Assembly (NCBI RefSeq): GCF_010894405.1 | Contig: NZ_JAAIYA010000017.1 | Location: 62,001-126,000, forward strand | From: Pyxidicoccus caerfyrddinensis | GTDB lineage: Bacteria > Myxococcota > Myxococcia > Myxococcales > Myxococcaceae | Direction of reading: 5' to 3' | Length of the DNA stretch: 64,000 bases | Position numbers and translations under genes: made by a program | Notes under the pieces: generated by a model | Told to the model about the DNA's origin: nothing | Database searches by the model: none | What the model saw: the letters and a program-made list of their open reading frames with translations, nothing else | Shown here: positions 33,792 through 42,740 of the stretch, one piece after another | Position numbering within the stretch: the stretch's first letter is position 1 | Layout: the number at the start of each line of letters is the position of its first letter

Positions 33792-34712
33792 TCAGTCATC
33801 GGGCTGCTCGGCGGAGACGGCGAGGTCTCCGGCGAAGGAGGGCAGCGCGGGCCCGAGCTCTTCGGAGCGGACCAGGACCGCGGTGTCCACGTGGAGCTCG
33901 CTTGCTTCCGCGAGGACGGGCTGGCGGCGCGGCGGCCCCTGCGTGACGAGCCGGCGGAAGTCCTCGAAGTCACGGCCCTGGACGCGGGCGAAGGTGTCGA
34001 AGGGGGCCACGGCGCCCACGGCCCCGAGCACCCCGGCGAGGGCGTCCGCGTTGCCGCGCAGGTCCACGAGCACCGCGCCCGGCACGCGGCCGCTGCGGAA
34101 GAGGACGCGCACGTCCTTGTCCTTGGGGACGTGCGCCAGCGGGACGAGCGCGGCCTCCGCGCCCTTGGCCTCCAGCATCTTCAGGGCGGACTCCACGTTG
34201 GGCACCGGCGTCACCTTGAAGTGGCGCTGCGCGTCCAGGTCTCCACCGAGCACCACGTGGGTGACGAACTTCGGGTCGGCGGGGCCGGCGCCCTTCACCA
34301 GCGCCAGGCGCTTGCCGGCGAGGTCCTTCACGGCGCCCTTCTGGGTGGAGACGATGGCCCAGCGCTGCTGCGTCTCGCCGGAGCGCGACGCCCAGGCCAC
34401 GGGCGTGGCGCGCGAGCCGAGCTGCACGGCGGCCCACGCGTCCACCACCGCGAAGTCCACCAGCCCGTCGGAGACGGCGCGGGAGAAGTCCTCGTAGCGG
34501 CCGAAGCTCTTGGCGGCCACGGGGCGATCCAACGACTCGCCCAGCTTCGCGGCCAGGGCCTCCGCGTACTGGAAGCGCTCCTGGCCGTCCGTGAGGGTGG
34601 TGGCGAGGAAGACGCCGACGGTGGCCTTCTTCGCGGCCGCGCCCGCGGGGGCGGCGGCCAGGGTGCAGGCCAGCACGAGGCCGGCCAGGAGGAAGCGGTG
34701 TGCCTTCATCAT
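33792..34712 (-). CDS. PhnD-like periplasmic substrate-binding protein
   Basis: A 306-residue protein. The start ATG 34712 (MMKAHRFLLAG) follows GGAGGAG and overlaps the TPR gene's TGA (ATGA). A signal peptide (LLAGLVLACTLAAAPAGAAA) precedes a mature domain typical of phosphate/phosphonate-type ABC binding proteins: VGVFLATTLTDGQERFQYAE, FGRYEDFSRAVSDGLVDFAVVDAW and KDLAGKRLALVKGAGPADP. There is no ABC permease or ATPase beside it, so it may be a sensor component or share a distant transporter. A 220-base gap separates it from the TonB gene. Confidence 0.8.
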   Translation of the reverse strand: MMKAHRFLLAGLVLACTLAAAPAGAAAKKATVGVFLATTLTDGQERFQYAEALAAKLGESLDRPVAAKSFGRYEDFSRAVSDGLVDFAVVDAWAAVQLGSRATPVAWASRSGETQQRWAIVSTQKGAVKDLAGKRLALVKGAGPADPKFVTHVVLGGDLDAQRHFKVTPVPNVESALKMLEAKGAEAALVPLAHVPKDKDVRVLFRSGRVPGAVLVDLRGNADALAGVLGAVGAVAPFDTFARVQGRDFEDFRRLVTQGPPRRQPVLAEASELHVDTAVLVRSEELGPALPSFAGDLAVSAEQPDD

Positions 34713-37228
34713 GGAGTCTCCTCCGCCGTGGCGGCGGCCGGCGTGGCGGAGCCCGCGGGCTCGGCGAGGCCATTCAAGCTCTGCAGGCGCTCCTTCCACT
34801 CGCGCACCTGGGCCAGGCGCGGGCCGGAGCCGACGGCGAGGTAGCGGCGCCAGGCGTCCACGGCCTCGGCGGGCTCATGGCGGCGCTCCTGCGCGTCGAT
34901 GCCGAGGTTGAGGGCGGCCACGGGCACGGCGGGCTCCAGCCGGCGCCACGTGGCCAGCGCGTCCGCCGTCTTCCCCTTGCGCCAGTCGACGCAGGCCAGG
35001 TTGTGCTGCACCAGCGCGTCCTCCGCGTCCAGGGCGAGCGCGGCCTTGAGGGCCTTCTCCGCCAGCTTCATGTTGCCGGAGGCGTACGCCAGCGAGGCCT
35101 CGCGGCGGTGGAGGGCGCCCGTCATCGCGGACAGCCACTTCGGCTGCCCGGGCATGGGCTTCTTCGAGGCGGCGGCGAGCTGCTTGCGCGCGGCGCCCAC
35201 CTGCCCCTTCTTGTAGAGGACGAAGGCGTCCGCCAGGGCGCGCGTGTTGGGCCACGCCCACTTCTGCGCGGGCGTGAGGGCCTTCTTGAGGGCCGCGCTC
35301 GCCTCCGCGTGACGGCCTGCTTCCGCGCGCGCGAGCCCCCGGGTGAAGAGGGCCAGCTTCGCCAGGTCCGGGCGCTTGCCCACGCCCAGCCGGTCCACCG
35401 CCTCCAGGTCCTTCTCCGCGGCGTCGGCGTCGCCGGACTCCAGCCGGGCCAGCGCGCGGCGCACCAGCACGCGCGGCAGGTTGGCCGCGGCCACGCCCTC
35501 GGCGGCCTTGGACGGGCCCACCTCGGTGAGCCGCTGCACGGCGGCGTCCACCTGCCCCAGTTCCACCTCGGCCAGGGCGGCGCCCACGGAGGCCTCGGCC
35601 TGCGCGTCCGGCTCCTCCGTCTGCTTGCCCGCGCGCGTGAAGGCCTCCAGCGCCGCCTGCGCGTCACCCGAGGCCAGCCGCGCGTAGCCCAGCAGCAGCG
35701 CCTCGCGCCAGGTGGCGCCGGGCAGCGTGGCGCCCTGCTCCATCACCTTGCGCGCCTCCGGGAAGGCGCGCGTCTCCAGCAGCGCGGCGCCCAGCCGGCG
35801 GGCCATGAGCGCGGTGCGGTCCAAGTCGTAGGCGCGGCGGAGGTCGCGCACGGAGTCATCCATGCGCCCCGCCCCGGCCCTGTCTCGGGCGCGGTGAGCC
35901 AGCGCGCGGGCCAGCCACTGCTTCGCGCCGGCGTGGTCCGGCTCCACCTGCAAGGCGCTGGCGTAGTCCTCGATGGCCTGGTCCCACTGGCCGGTGGCGA
36001 AGTGGTCCGCGCCGAGCAGCACCCAGCCCAGGGCCAGGCGGGGCGCCATCTCCTGCACGCGCCGGTGGACCTCCACCGCGCGCTGGAAGCGGCCCGCGCG
36101 CCGGTTGACGGAGCCGAGGTTGGCCCACAGCTCCAGGCTGTTGCCGCCCGAGCGCACCGCGCCCTCCAGGAACTGGATGGCCTCCTCGTGCCGACCCTGC
36201 GCCTGGAGGGCCTTGCCCACCGCCATCTGCCCCAACACGAGTCCCGGCTGGAGTTGGAGCACCTTGCGGTACTCCCCTTCGGCGGCGGCCGCGTTCTTCT
36301 GCGCCAGCCGCACGTCACCCAGGAGCAGGTGCGCGGCGGGCGTGGCGCCCAGCTTCACCAGCGCCAGCGCCTGAGCTTCCGCGCGCGGCACCTCGCCCGC
36401 GGCCAGGTAGATTCGCGCCAGCTTCTCCTTCGGCTCGGCGGCCTGCGGGAAGCGCGTGGTGACGCCCTCCAGCAGCGTGCGCGCCTCGGGCACCCGGCCC
36501 TCCAGCTCCAGCACGCTGGCGAGGCCCAGCTGCACGGAGGGCGACTCCGGCCGCCCCGCCTGCGCCTGCTGGAAGGATGCGCGCGCCGAGGCCACGTCCT
36601 GGCGCAGCACATGCGCGCGGCCCAGCAGCTCGTGAATCTGGAAGTCGTTGGTGGCCAGCTTCTCGGGGCGCAGCGCGAGGTAGCGCTGCAGGCGCTTCGC
36701 CGCCGCGTCGCCCTGCTGGGCGTAGAGGTAGTAGCTGGCGAGGTAGTAGTGGACGATGAGGTAGTCCGGCGAGTCCGAGGCCGCCGCCTGCTCCATCAGC
36801 GGCACCGCCTCCGGGAAGCGGCGCAGCTTGTAGAGGGCCACGCCCAGCGGATACGCCAGCGACAGCTCGCCCGGGTGGGCCGCGATGACGGGCTGCACCC
36901 GGTCCACCGTGCGCTGCCAGTCCTGCAGGCCGTTGGCGGTGGCGCCCACGCCCGCGGCGGCGGCGACGGAGCCCGGCTCCGCGACGAGCGCCTGCTCATA
37001 GAGGGCCAGGGCCTTGCGGTACTTCTCCTCGGCCTCCTTCTTGTCACCGGAGGCGCTGGCGGCGCTGGCGGCCACCTGGGCCGTCTCGCCCTCCTTCACC
37101 AGTCGCTGTGACTCGGACATGGGCGGAGGGCGGTACTGCGCGAGCGCGGGAGGGCCGGCCAGGGTGGCCAGCAGCGCGAGCGCCGAGGCGAGTCGGCGCG
37201 GCGACGGGGTGTGGGGTATGCGGCGCAT
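34709..37228 (-). CDS. Secreted TPR-repeat protein
   Basis: An 839-residue protein with signal peptide (LASALALLATLAGPPALAQY) and about twenty tetratricopeptide helix pairs throughout (for example EEKYRKALALYEQALVAEP and NSLELWANLGSVNRRAGRFQ). It should be periplasmic and bind proteins. Its stop is fused to the PhnD-like start. The regular repeat number makes it a scaffold candidate linking the phosphatase gene product upstream and the receptor downstream. No enzymatic motif is present. Confidence 0.85.
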   Translation of the reverse strand: MRRIPHTPSPRRLASALALLATLAGPPALAQYRPPPMSESQRLVKEGETAQVAASAASASGDKKEAEEKYRKALALYEQALVAEPGSVAAAAGVGATANGLQDWQRTVDRVQPVIAAHPGELSLAYPLGVALYKLRRFPEAVPLMEQAAASDSPDYLIVHYYLASYYLYAQQGDAAAKRLQRYLALRPEKLATNDFQIHELLGRAHVLRQDVASARASFQQAQAGRPESPSVQLGLASVLELEGRVPEARTLLEGVTTRFPQAAEPKEKLARIYLAAGEVPRAEAQALALVKLGATPAAHLLLGDVRLAQKNAAAAEGEYRKVLQLQPGLVLGQMAVGKALQAQGRHEEAIQFLEGAVRSGGNSLELWANLGSVNRRAGRFQRAVEVHRRVQEMAPRLALGWVLLGADHFATGQWDQAIEDYASALQVEPDHAGAKQWLARALAHRARDRAGAGRMDDSVRDLRRAYDLDRTALMARRLGAALLETRAFPEARKVMEQGATLPGATWREALLLGYARLASGDAQAALEAFTRAGKQTEEPDAQAEASVGAALAEVELGQVDAAVQRLTEVGPSKAAEGVAAANLPRVLVRRALARLESGDADAAEKDLEAVDRLGVGKRPDLAKLALFTRGLARAEAGRHAEASAALKKALTPAQKWAWPNTRALADAFVLYKKGQVGAARKQLAAASKKPMPGQPKWLSAMTGALHRREASLAYASGNMKLAEKALKAALALDAEDALVQHNLACVDWRKGKTADALATWRRLEPAVPVAALNLGIDAQERRHEPAEAVDAWRRYLAVGSGPRLAQVREWKERLQSLNGLAEPAGSATPAAATAEETP

Positions 37229-37251
37229 GCGAGTGGTTTTTCCGGGGGAAG

Positions 37252-39060
37252 TCAGGCGACGGGGCTGTACTCGGCCACGACGACGGTGATGTCGTCGCGC
37301 TGCGGCTGGCCGGCGCTGTAGGCGCGTGCGTCCGCGAGCAGCGCGTCACGCAGCTGCTCCGCGGACAGGTGGGCATTGGCCTGCACGGCGGCGGCGAGGC
37401 GCTGGTTTCCGTAGAGCCGGCCCGTGGCGTCGCGCGCCTCGGTGAGGCCGTCCGTGTACCAGACCACGATGTCGCCGGGGCGCAGCTGCGCCTGCCGCGA
37501 GGTGAACTGCGACGTCACGGACGCGCCCAGCAGCGGCCCGCGCGCCGGCAGCGACGCCACCTGTCCGCTGTTCCGGTTGAACACCAGGGGGCTGGGGTGC
37601 GCGCCGGCCGCGTAGTCGATGAAGCCGTTGGACACGTCGATGACGGCCAGGGCGCTGGACATCTGGTGCTCGCCGCGCCCCACGTTGGCCAGCGTCACGT
37701 TGAGGGCCGTAATCAACATCTGCGCGTTGATCTGCGAGGGCTCGCGCAGCGTCATCGCGGAGGCGAAGCCGCTGGTGGCGCTGGTGGCCACCAGCGAGGT
37801 CGACAGGCCGTGGCCCGTCACGTCGCCGATGCCGATGACCACCCGCCGCTCATCCAGGCCCGCGCGGAACCACCAGTCACCACCGCATGCGTCCGCGGTG
37901 ACGACGAGGCCGGCGATGCGCACCGGGCCCACCTGCACGGCGTCACGGCCGGGCAAGAGCGTCTCCTGCACGGTGCGCGCGAGCGACACGTCGCGCTCCA
38001 GCTGCGCCTTGGCGCGCACGTCGTCGAGGAGGATCTTGATGCGCTCGGCCATGTGGTTGAACACCACGCCCAGCGCCACCACCTCGCGGCCCGCGCCCCG
38101 GGCGGTGCCGGCGCGGGCACCCAAATCACCAGCGGCCAGCTGCATCACCTTGCCGGTGAGCATGCCCAGCGGCCGGGTGATGCGCCGGCTCTGGTACGCG
38201 ACGAGCACGCCCGCGAGGACGACGAAGCCCAGTCCCAGGCCGAGCATGCGCAACGTGTTGGCGCGCACCGTGGCGCGCTTGTCCTGCTCCAGCGTCTCCA
38301 GCTGCTTCTGCAGACCGCCCAGCGAGTAGCTGATGACGACCAGCCCCTTGCCGCTGCTGGAGCCGTAGTCGATGGGCTCCTGGATTTCGGAGATGGGCTG
38401 CCCCCGGTAGAAGGCGCTCACCAGCCGCCGCTCCGCGGTGCGCCCGCTGTTGCTGCCTCCGGCGGCCTCCTCCCGCTCCGTGCCCTTCTCGCTGTCGGCC
38501 ATCCGCACGCCGTCCGGGTCGAAGATCTGGACGCGGAGGATGTTGGGGTTGGTCTTGGTGATGGAGCCCGCCACCTCTTCCAGGAAGGCGTAGTTGTTGT
38601 CGCGCAGGTTGGTGGTCGACGTGAGGGCGATGGTCTGCCCCACCGTCTGGCCCAGCTCGCGGGCCTGGTCCTGGATGCGGTCCTTGGAGCGCAGCGCCGT
38701 CTCCTCGAACTGGGACTGCGTGGAGGCAACGGACAGCGCCGCCAGCAGGCCGACGATGAGCACCACCAGCACGCCGGTGGTGAGCAGCAGCACCTGGTCC
38801 AGCCGGAGCCCCTTGATGGCGGCGACGTTGGGCAGCTCGCCCGCCTCCAATGGGGCGATGAGGGTGCTGGTGGCCTCCACGTGTCCCACGGGGCCCGTCA
38901 GCCGCGTGGCGGTGGACTCGCGGGTGCCGGTACCGGTACCGGTGCCGGTGACTTCCCGGGTGCCCGTGCCGGTCCGCTCGGAGGGCGGAGGCGCGGAGTC
39001 CGGGCCGTCATCGGACGGGGGCGTGGGTTTCAGACGCGTGTTCGTGCTGGACAAGGGCAC
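37252..39060 (-). CDS. Membrane HAMP-SpoIIE/PP2C phosphatase
   Basis: About 602 residues if started at GTG 39060. TTG 39054 and longer upstream starts are possible because no clear ribosome site is visible. A Thr/Gly/Pro-rich cytoplasmic N-terminus contains a hexanucleotide repeat. Two membrane helices (LLLTTGVLVVLIVGLLAALS and LGLGLGFVVLAGVLVAY) bracket a periplasmic sensor domain. HAMP (RRITRPLGMLTGKVMQLAAG) and a coiled coil lead into a SpoIIE/PP2C phosphatase with QETLLPG, DACGGDWWF, IGIGDVTGHG and VVWYTDGLTEARD, in which the metal-binding aspartates are present. This class dephosphorylates STAS-type anti-anti-sigma factors. Confidence 0.85.
   Translation of the reverse strand: MPLSSTNTRLKPTPPSDDGPDSAPPPSERTGTGTREVTGTGTGTGTRESTATRLTGPVGHVEATSTLIAPLEAGELPNVAAIKGLRLDQVLLLTTGVLVVLIVGLLAALSVASTQSQFEETALRSKDRIQDQARELGQTVGQTIALTSTTNLRDNNYAFLEEVAGSITKTNPNILRVQIFDPDGVRMADSEKGTEREEAAGGSNSGRTAERRLVSAFYRGQPISEIQEPIDYGSSSGKGLVVISYSLGGLQKQLETLEQDKRATVRANTLRMLGLGLGFVVLAGVLVAYQSRRITRPLGMLTGKVMQLAAGDLGARAGTARGAGREVVALGVVFNHMAERIKILLDDVRAKAQLERDVSLARTVQETLLPGRDAVQVGPVRIAGLVVTADACGGDWWFRAGLDERRVVIGIGDVTGHGLSTSLVATSATSGFASAMTLREPSQINAQMLITALNVTLANVGRGEHQMSSALAVIDVSNGFIDYAAGAHPSPLVFNRNSGQVASLPARGPLLGASVTSQFTSRQAQLRPGDIVVWYTDGLTEARDATGRLYGNQRLAAAVQANAHLSAEQLRDALLADARAYSAGQPQRDDITVVVAEYSPVA
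38922..38950 (-). repeat. Hexanucleotide tandem repeat coding for (Thr-Gly)n
   Basis: About four and a half copies of CCGGTA/CCGGTG occur in tandem within the N-terminal part of the phosphatase gene and encode alternating Thr-Gly. Because the unit is a multiple of three, copy changes would alter linker length without a frameshift. Confidence 0.7.
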
Positions 39061-39296
39061 ACCCAGAGGGTCGCGCCGGAGCGCGAGGAGGGAGCGGGGG
39101 AGTGCCGACTCTATCGCACTTCTCCTACTTCGCGAGACCCCGGCCCCCATCCGGGTGGCTGGGCCGGCAGGCGAGCGATGTGACGTGGGAAGGAGGCCGG
39201 AGCGGAGCACCGCGACGTCCCTTCACGCACGGTATGGAGAGTGGCCCGGGCCTTCACCGGGCGTCTCCGGGAAGCGCCGGTTAGCATTCACGGCCC

Positions 39297-40436
39297 ATGC
39301 GGCCCCACTTCCACGTGGCCGGCGTCCCGGTCCGCGTCCACCTGCTCTTCTTCGCCATCACGTTCGCCTCGGGCTGGCACCTGCTCGACTCGCCCGCGCG
39401 GCTGGCGCTGTGGATGGCTGTGGTCTTCGTCTCCGTGCTGCTCCACGAGCTGGGGCACGCGCTGGCCTACCGACGCTACGGCAGCCCCGCGTCCATCGAG
39501 CTGCACGGCATGGGCGGCACCACCACGGGCCATGACGCAGAGCAGCTCACGCACCGTCAGTCCGCGTGGGTGAGCTTCGCGGGGCCCGGCATGGGCTTCC
39601 TGCTCGGAGGGCTCGTCTGGGCGCTGTCGCGCTTCACGCCGCTGGGACAGCAGGGCGGACTCGCGGGCGATGCGGTACGCGACCTGCTGTGGGTCAACGT
39701 CGGCTGGGGCCTGTTCAACCTGCTGCCCCTGCAGCCTTTGGACGGGGGACACCTGCTCGCGTCAGCGGTGCGGGCCCGGAGCGGCTACCGGTACGAACGG
39801 ACGCTGCTCGGCATCGGCATCGCCACGGCGGTGGGCGTGATTGCGCTGGCGGTCTGGTGGCGCCAGCCGTGGATGGGTCTGCTGGCGCTGATGTTCGGGG
39901 TGATGAACGTCGAGCAGTTCCTCCGAACGCCGACGGAGGTCCGCTTCGAGCGCAGCGCCGCCCTGCCCCGCCGCCGTGGAGTCCGGGCCGCGCGGCGCGA
40001 GACGGAGGCCGGCGCCGTCTCGGTGGAAAAGTTGATGAAGGAGCTGCGGAGCGCCCCACGGGCCACGCCGACAGATGAGCTGCCCGCGCCCCGCCGCGCG
40101 CCCGCGTCCCTGCCGGCGCCGGAGGCGGAGGAGCCCGAGGGGCCGCATGACCCGGCGCTCGTGGGGGAGATGCTGCTGGAGAGCGGCCTCCCCGCGATGG
40201 CGGTGCGCCCGCTCCAGACCGCCTTCACCGCGTCACCCTCGCCCCGCACCGGCCATGCGCTCGTCGTGGCCCTGCTGGACACGAAGCGCTTCACAGAGCT
40301 GGAGGCGCTGCTGGGCAGCCCCCGCGCCTCGCACCTGTCGGACGACACGCTGGCCCTCATCTCCGAGCGCGCGGGCGCCGCGGGACAGGGCACGCTCGTG
40401 CAGCGTGCGGGCGAGCTGCGCCGGCACAATTTCTAA
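39297..40436 (+). CDS. Site-2 protease family (M50) membrane metallopeptidase
   Basis: A 379-residue protein starting ATG 39297 (MRPHFHVAGVPVRVHLLFF). The zinc site HELGH lies in a membrane helix at about residue 48-52, with the distal ligand motif NLLPLQPLDGGHLL at about 141-155. Four or more hydrophobic helices cover residues 10-200. The C-terminal 170 residues are soluble and helical, TPR-like (GEMLLESGLPAMAVRPLQTA). M50 enzymes cut substrates inside the membrane. No PDZ domain is present, so this is not RseP-like. The gene is divergent from the phosphatase gene, across about 240 bases with no recognised element. Confidence 0.88.
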   Translation: MRPHFHVAGVPVRVHLLFFAITFASGWHLLDSPARLALWMAVVFVSVLLHELGHALAYRRYGSPASIELHGMGGTTTGHDAEQLTHRQSAWVSFAGPGMGFLLGGLVWALSRFTPLGQQGGLAGDAVRDLLWVNVGWGLFNLLPLQPLDGGHLLASAVRARSGYRYERTLLGIGIATAVGVIALAVWWRQPWMGLLALMFGVMNVEQFLRTPTEVRFERSAALPRRRGVRAARRETEAGAVSVEKLMKELRSAPRATPTDELPAPRRAPASLPAPEAEEPEGPHDPALVGEMLLESGLPAMAVRPLQTAFTASPSPRTGHALVVALLDTKRFTELEALLGSPRASHLSDDTLALISERAGAAGQGTLVQRAGELRRHNF

Positions 40437-40518
40437 CTGGAATGAGCGGCACTGATTGCCGCGTCGCATCACAGGGCGTCTTTCGCCTGACGGGTCGACA
40501 GGAGACCTATCAGCAGCC

Positions 40519-40548
40519 TTGAGCGGAGGGGGCGCATCCGGGTTATAG
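40519..40548 (+). promoter_or_regulatory. Sigma-70-type promoter for the E1 alpha/beta operon
   Basis: TTGAGC (40519-40524) and TTATAG (40543-40548) are spaced by 18 bases, in otherwise very GC-rich sequence. They lie about 33 bases before the GTG start at 40581, which is preceded by AGAGGAAGG. Confidence 0.5.
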
Positions 40549-40580
40549 GGGCGTCCCCTCCAGCCAGAGGAAGGCCGCGC

Positions 40581-41588
40581 GTGTCCCGTCCCCGTCTCAT
40601 CAAAGAAGCGTCCGCGCCGCTCCAGCTCGACAAGGAGCTGCTGCTTCGCATCCACGACCTGATGGTCAAAACGCGCGCCCTCGAGGAGCGCCTCATCCAG
40701 ATGTACAAGCAGGGCCATGGCTACTTCTGGATTGGCGGCCCCGGCGAGGAGGCGTTCAACGTCCCCCTGGGCATGCTGATGAAGAAGGGCCAGGGCCCCG
40801 CGTACGACTACCTGCACGCGCACTACCGCCAGTCGGGCACCATCCTCGCGCTCGGCGAGGAGCCCATTGGCGCCCTGCGGCAGATGAAGAACACGGCCAC
40901 GGACCCCTACTCCGGCGGCCGCAACTTCGCGGGCCACTTCTCGCTCAAGAAGTACAACGTGGCGCCGGTGTCCTCGCCCATCGAGGTGCAGTACGCCGTC
41001 GCTCCGGGCACGGCCATGGTGCAGAAGCGCGTCGGTGGTGACGGCATCACCATCGTCACCGGCGGCGACGCCGGCACGGCCGAGGGCGATTTCGCGTCGT
41101 GCCTCGTGTGGAGCAGCCGCCCCGTCAACCCGCTGCCCATCCTCATCATCGTCACCAACAACAAGTGGGGCATCTCCACCTCGGGTGACGGCCAGCACGG
41201 CGAGGCGCGCATCAGCGACCGCGCCAAGGCCTTCGGCATCCAGGCGAAGACCATCAACGGCAATGACCCCGTCGAGGCCTACAACGAGCTGAAGGAGGCC
41301 ATGGAGTACGTGCGCAAGGAGCGCAAGCCGTACTTCATCGAGGCCCTGGTGTCGCGCCTGTACGGACACTCCTCCGCCTCCGGCGCCAACTATGTGGGCG
41401 ACGAGGTGGACTGCCTCAAGCAGTTCGAGGCGCGGCTGGAGCAGGAGGGTTTCATGACCCGCCAGCAGATGGACGACCTGCGCAACCGCTACACCGAGGA
41501 GCTGGCCGCCGCCGCCCGCCAGGTGCGCGACGAGCCCCAGCCGGACCCCGACTCCATCTGGAAGCACATCTACGCGGAGGACAAGTAA
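40581..41588 (+). CDS. Thiamine-diphosphate-dependent 2-oxoacid dehydrogenase E1, alpha subunit
   Basis: A 335-residue protein with GTG start 40581 behind AGAGGAAGG. E1-alpha features are present: MVKTRALEERLIQMYKQGHG, the HARYRQSG-like HAHYRQSGT, and the TPP-binding motif GGDAGTAEGDF-(about 25)-TNNKWGIST, together with a GHSSAS substrate/phospho loop. With the beta subunit it decarboxylates a 2-oxoacid (pyruvate, acetoin or branched-chain type) for transfer to lipoyl E2. No E2 or E3 gene is adjacent. Substrate type cannot be read from the sequence. In Myxococcus the branched-chain (esg) enzyme is an E1 pair, but identity with that locus is not established. Confidence 0.9.
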   Translation: MSRPRLIKEASAPLQLDKELLLRIHDLMVKTRALEERLIQMYKQGHGYFWIGGPGEEAFNVPLGMLMKKGQGPAYDYLHAHYRQSGTILALGEEPIGALRQMKNTATDPYSGGRNFAGHFSLKKYNVAPVSSPIEVQYAVAPGTAMVQKRVGGDGITIVTGGDAGTAEGDFASCLVWSSRPVNPLPILIIVTNNKWGISTSGDGQHGEARISDRAKAFGIQAKTINGNDPVEAYNELKEAMEYVRKERKPYFIEALVSRLYGHSSASGANYVGDEVDCLKQFEARLEQEGFMTRQQMDDLRNRYTEELAAAARQVRDEPQPDPDSIWKHIYAEDK

Positions 41589-41591
41589 CCC

Positions 41592-42647
41592 ATGGCCAAC
41601 ATGGCACAGGCCATCCGGATGGCCCTCCACTACGCCGAGGAGAACCTCGGCGTGACGGACATCTTCGGCGAGGACGTGGGCATGCCGCTGGGCGGCGTGT
41701 TCACCTGCACCCAGGGTCTGAAGACGACGTGGAACACCCCCCTCGACGAGCGCGGCATCATCGGCGCCGCCATGGGCATCGCCATGGGCGGTGGCCGGCC
41801 CGTCGCGGAGATCCAGTTCTGCGACTACGTCTACAACACCATCGACCTGCTCAAGCTGGCGGGCAACACCTGCTGGTCCACCAACGGCGACTGGAACATG
41901 CCCATGGTGGTGCGCACGCCGGTGGGCAGCGGCATCCGCGGGTCCATCTACCACTCGCATTCCTTCGACGCGACGATGACCCACATTCCCGGCTGGAAGG
42001 TGGTCATGCCCTCCACGCCGCTGGACGCGTACGGGCTGCTCATCACCGCGTGCAAGGAGCAGAACCCGGTGATGTTCCTCGAGCCCAAGGCGCTGTTGCG
42101 CGTGAAGGGCGAGGAGCGCATCCCCGGCGAGCCGGACGATGACCGCCAGCTGTCGAAGATGATTGACGCGCCGCTGGGAGACCGCACCCAGTGGAAGCCG
42201 CAGTGGCCCACGCTGGAGGCCTACGCGGTGCCCTTCGGCAAGGGCAAGAAGGTGCGCGAGGGCTCGCAGCTGACGGTGGTCAGCTACGGCCGCACCCTGC
42301 CCCTGTGCGCGAAGGCCGCCGCGGCGCTCGCGGACGAGGGCATCAGCGCCGAGGTCATCGACCTGCGCTCGCTGTGGCCCTACGACTGGGAGCTCATCAA
42401 GGAGTCCGTCCAGAAGACGGGCCGCGTCCTCTTCGTCAACGAGGACACCGAGGTGACGAACTTCGGCGAGCACCTGATGCGCCGCACCGTGGAGGAGCTG
42501 TTCTACTCGCTGCTGGCGCCGCCTCGGCTGCTGGCCGGCAAGTTCCTCCCCGGCATCGGCCTGGCGGACAGCCTGGAGATGGCCTCGGTGCCCCAGCAGG
42601 GCGACATCACCGCCGCCATGCGCTCGCTCGCCTCCGAGCAGCCGTAA
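41592..42647 (+). CDS. Thiamine-diphosphate-dependent 2-oxoacid dehydrogenase E1, beta subunit
   Basis: A 351-residue protein starting 3 bases after the alpha subunit (MANMAQAIRMALHYAEEN). Beta signatures are present: FGEDVGMPLGGVF with the catalytic glutamate region, RGIIGAAMGIAMGG, AEIQFCDYVYNTIDLL, and a transketolase C-domain at about 215-340 (VVSYGRTLPLCAKAAAALADEG, VIDLRSLWPYDWELI). It forms the alpha2beta2 E1 heterotetramer. A strong terminator follows 38 bases after the stop. Confidence 0.92.
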   Translation: MANMAQAIRMALHYAEENLGVTDIFGEDVGMPLGGVFTCTQGLKTTWNTPLDERGIIGAAMGIAMGGGRPVAEIQFCDYVYNTIDLLKLAGNTCWSTNGDWNMPMVVRTPVGSGIRGSIYHSHSFDATMTHIPGWKVVMPSTPLDAYGLLITACKEQNPVMFLEPKALLRVKGEERIPGEPDDDRQLSKMIDAPLGDRTQWKPQWPTLEAYAVPFGKGKKVREGSQLTVVSYGRTLPLCAKAAAALADEGISAEVIDLRSLWPYDWELIKESVQKTGRVLFVNEDTEVTNFGEHLMRRTVEELFYSLLAPPRLLAGKFLPGIGLADSLEMASVPQQGDITAAMRSLASEQP

Positions 42648-42684
42648 GCGCCGCACCCACAACCACCCCGCCCCTTGGGCACTC

Positions 42685-42723
42685 GGGCCGCCGTTCCTCT
42701 TTGAAGGTACGGCGGCCCTTTCG
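42685..42723 (+). terminator. Strong rho-independent-type terminator
   Basis: GGGCCGCCGT (42685-42694) is the exact complement of ACGGCGGCCC (42709-42718), with a 14-base loop and TTT following. It ends the E1 operon. The same bases also hold the promoter for the next gene. Confidence 0.85.
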
Positions 42724-42729
42724 TTAGAC
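42701..42729 (+). promoter_or_regulatory. Promoter embedded in the terminator
   Basis: TTGAAG (42701-42706) and TTAGAC (42724-42729) with exactly 17 bases between them. The -35 box is the terminator loop and the spacer is its descending arm. A start point near 42736 would leave only a few bases before the TTG at 42741. Confidence 0.45.
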
Positions 42730-42740
42730 TGCCAACTGCC

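Noticed and set aside
40581-42647. Naming the E1 pair esg (branched-chain) genes
   Set aside because: Signature motifs fit several E1 subclasses and no flanking bkd-type gene is present.
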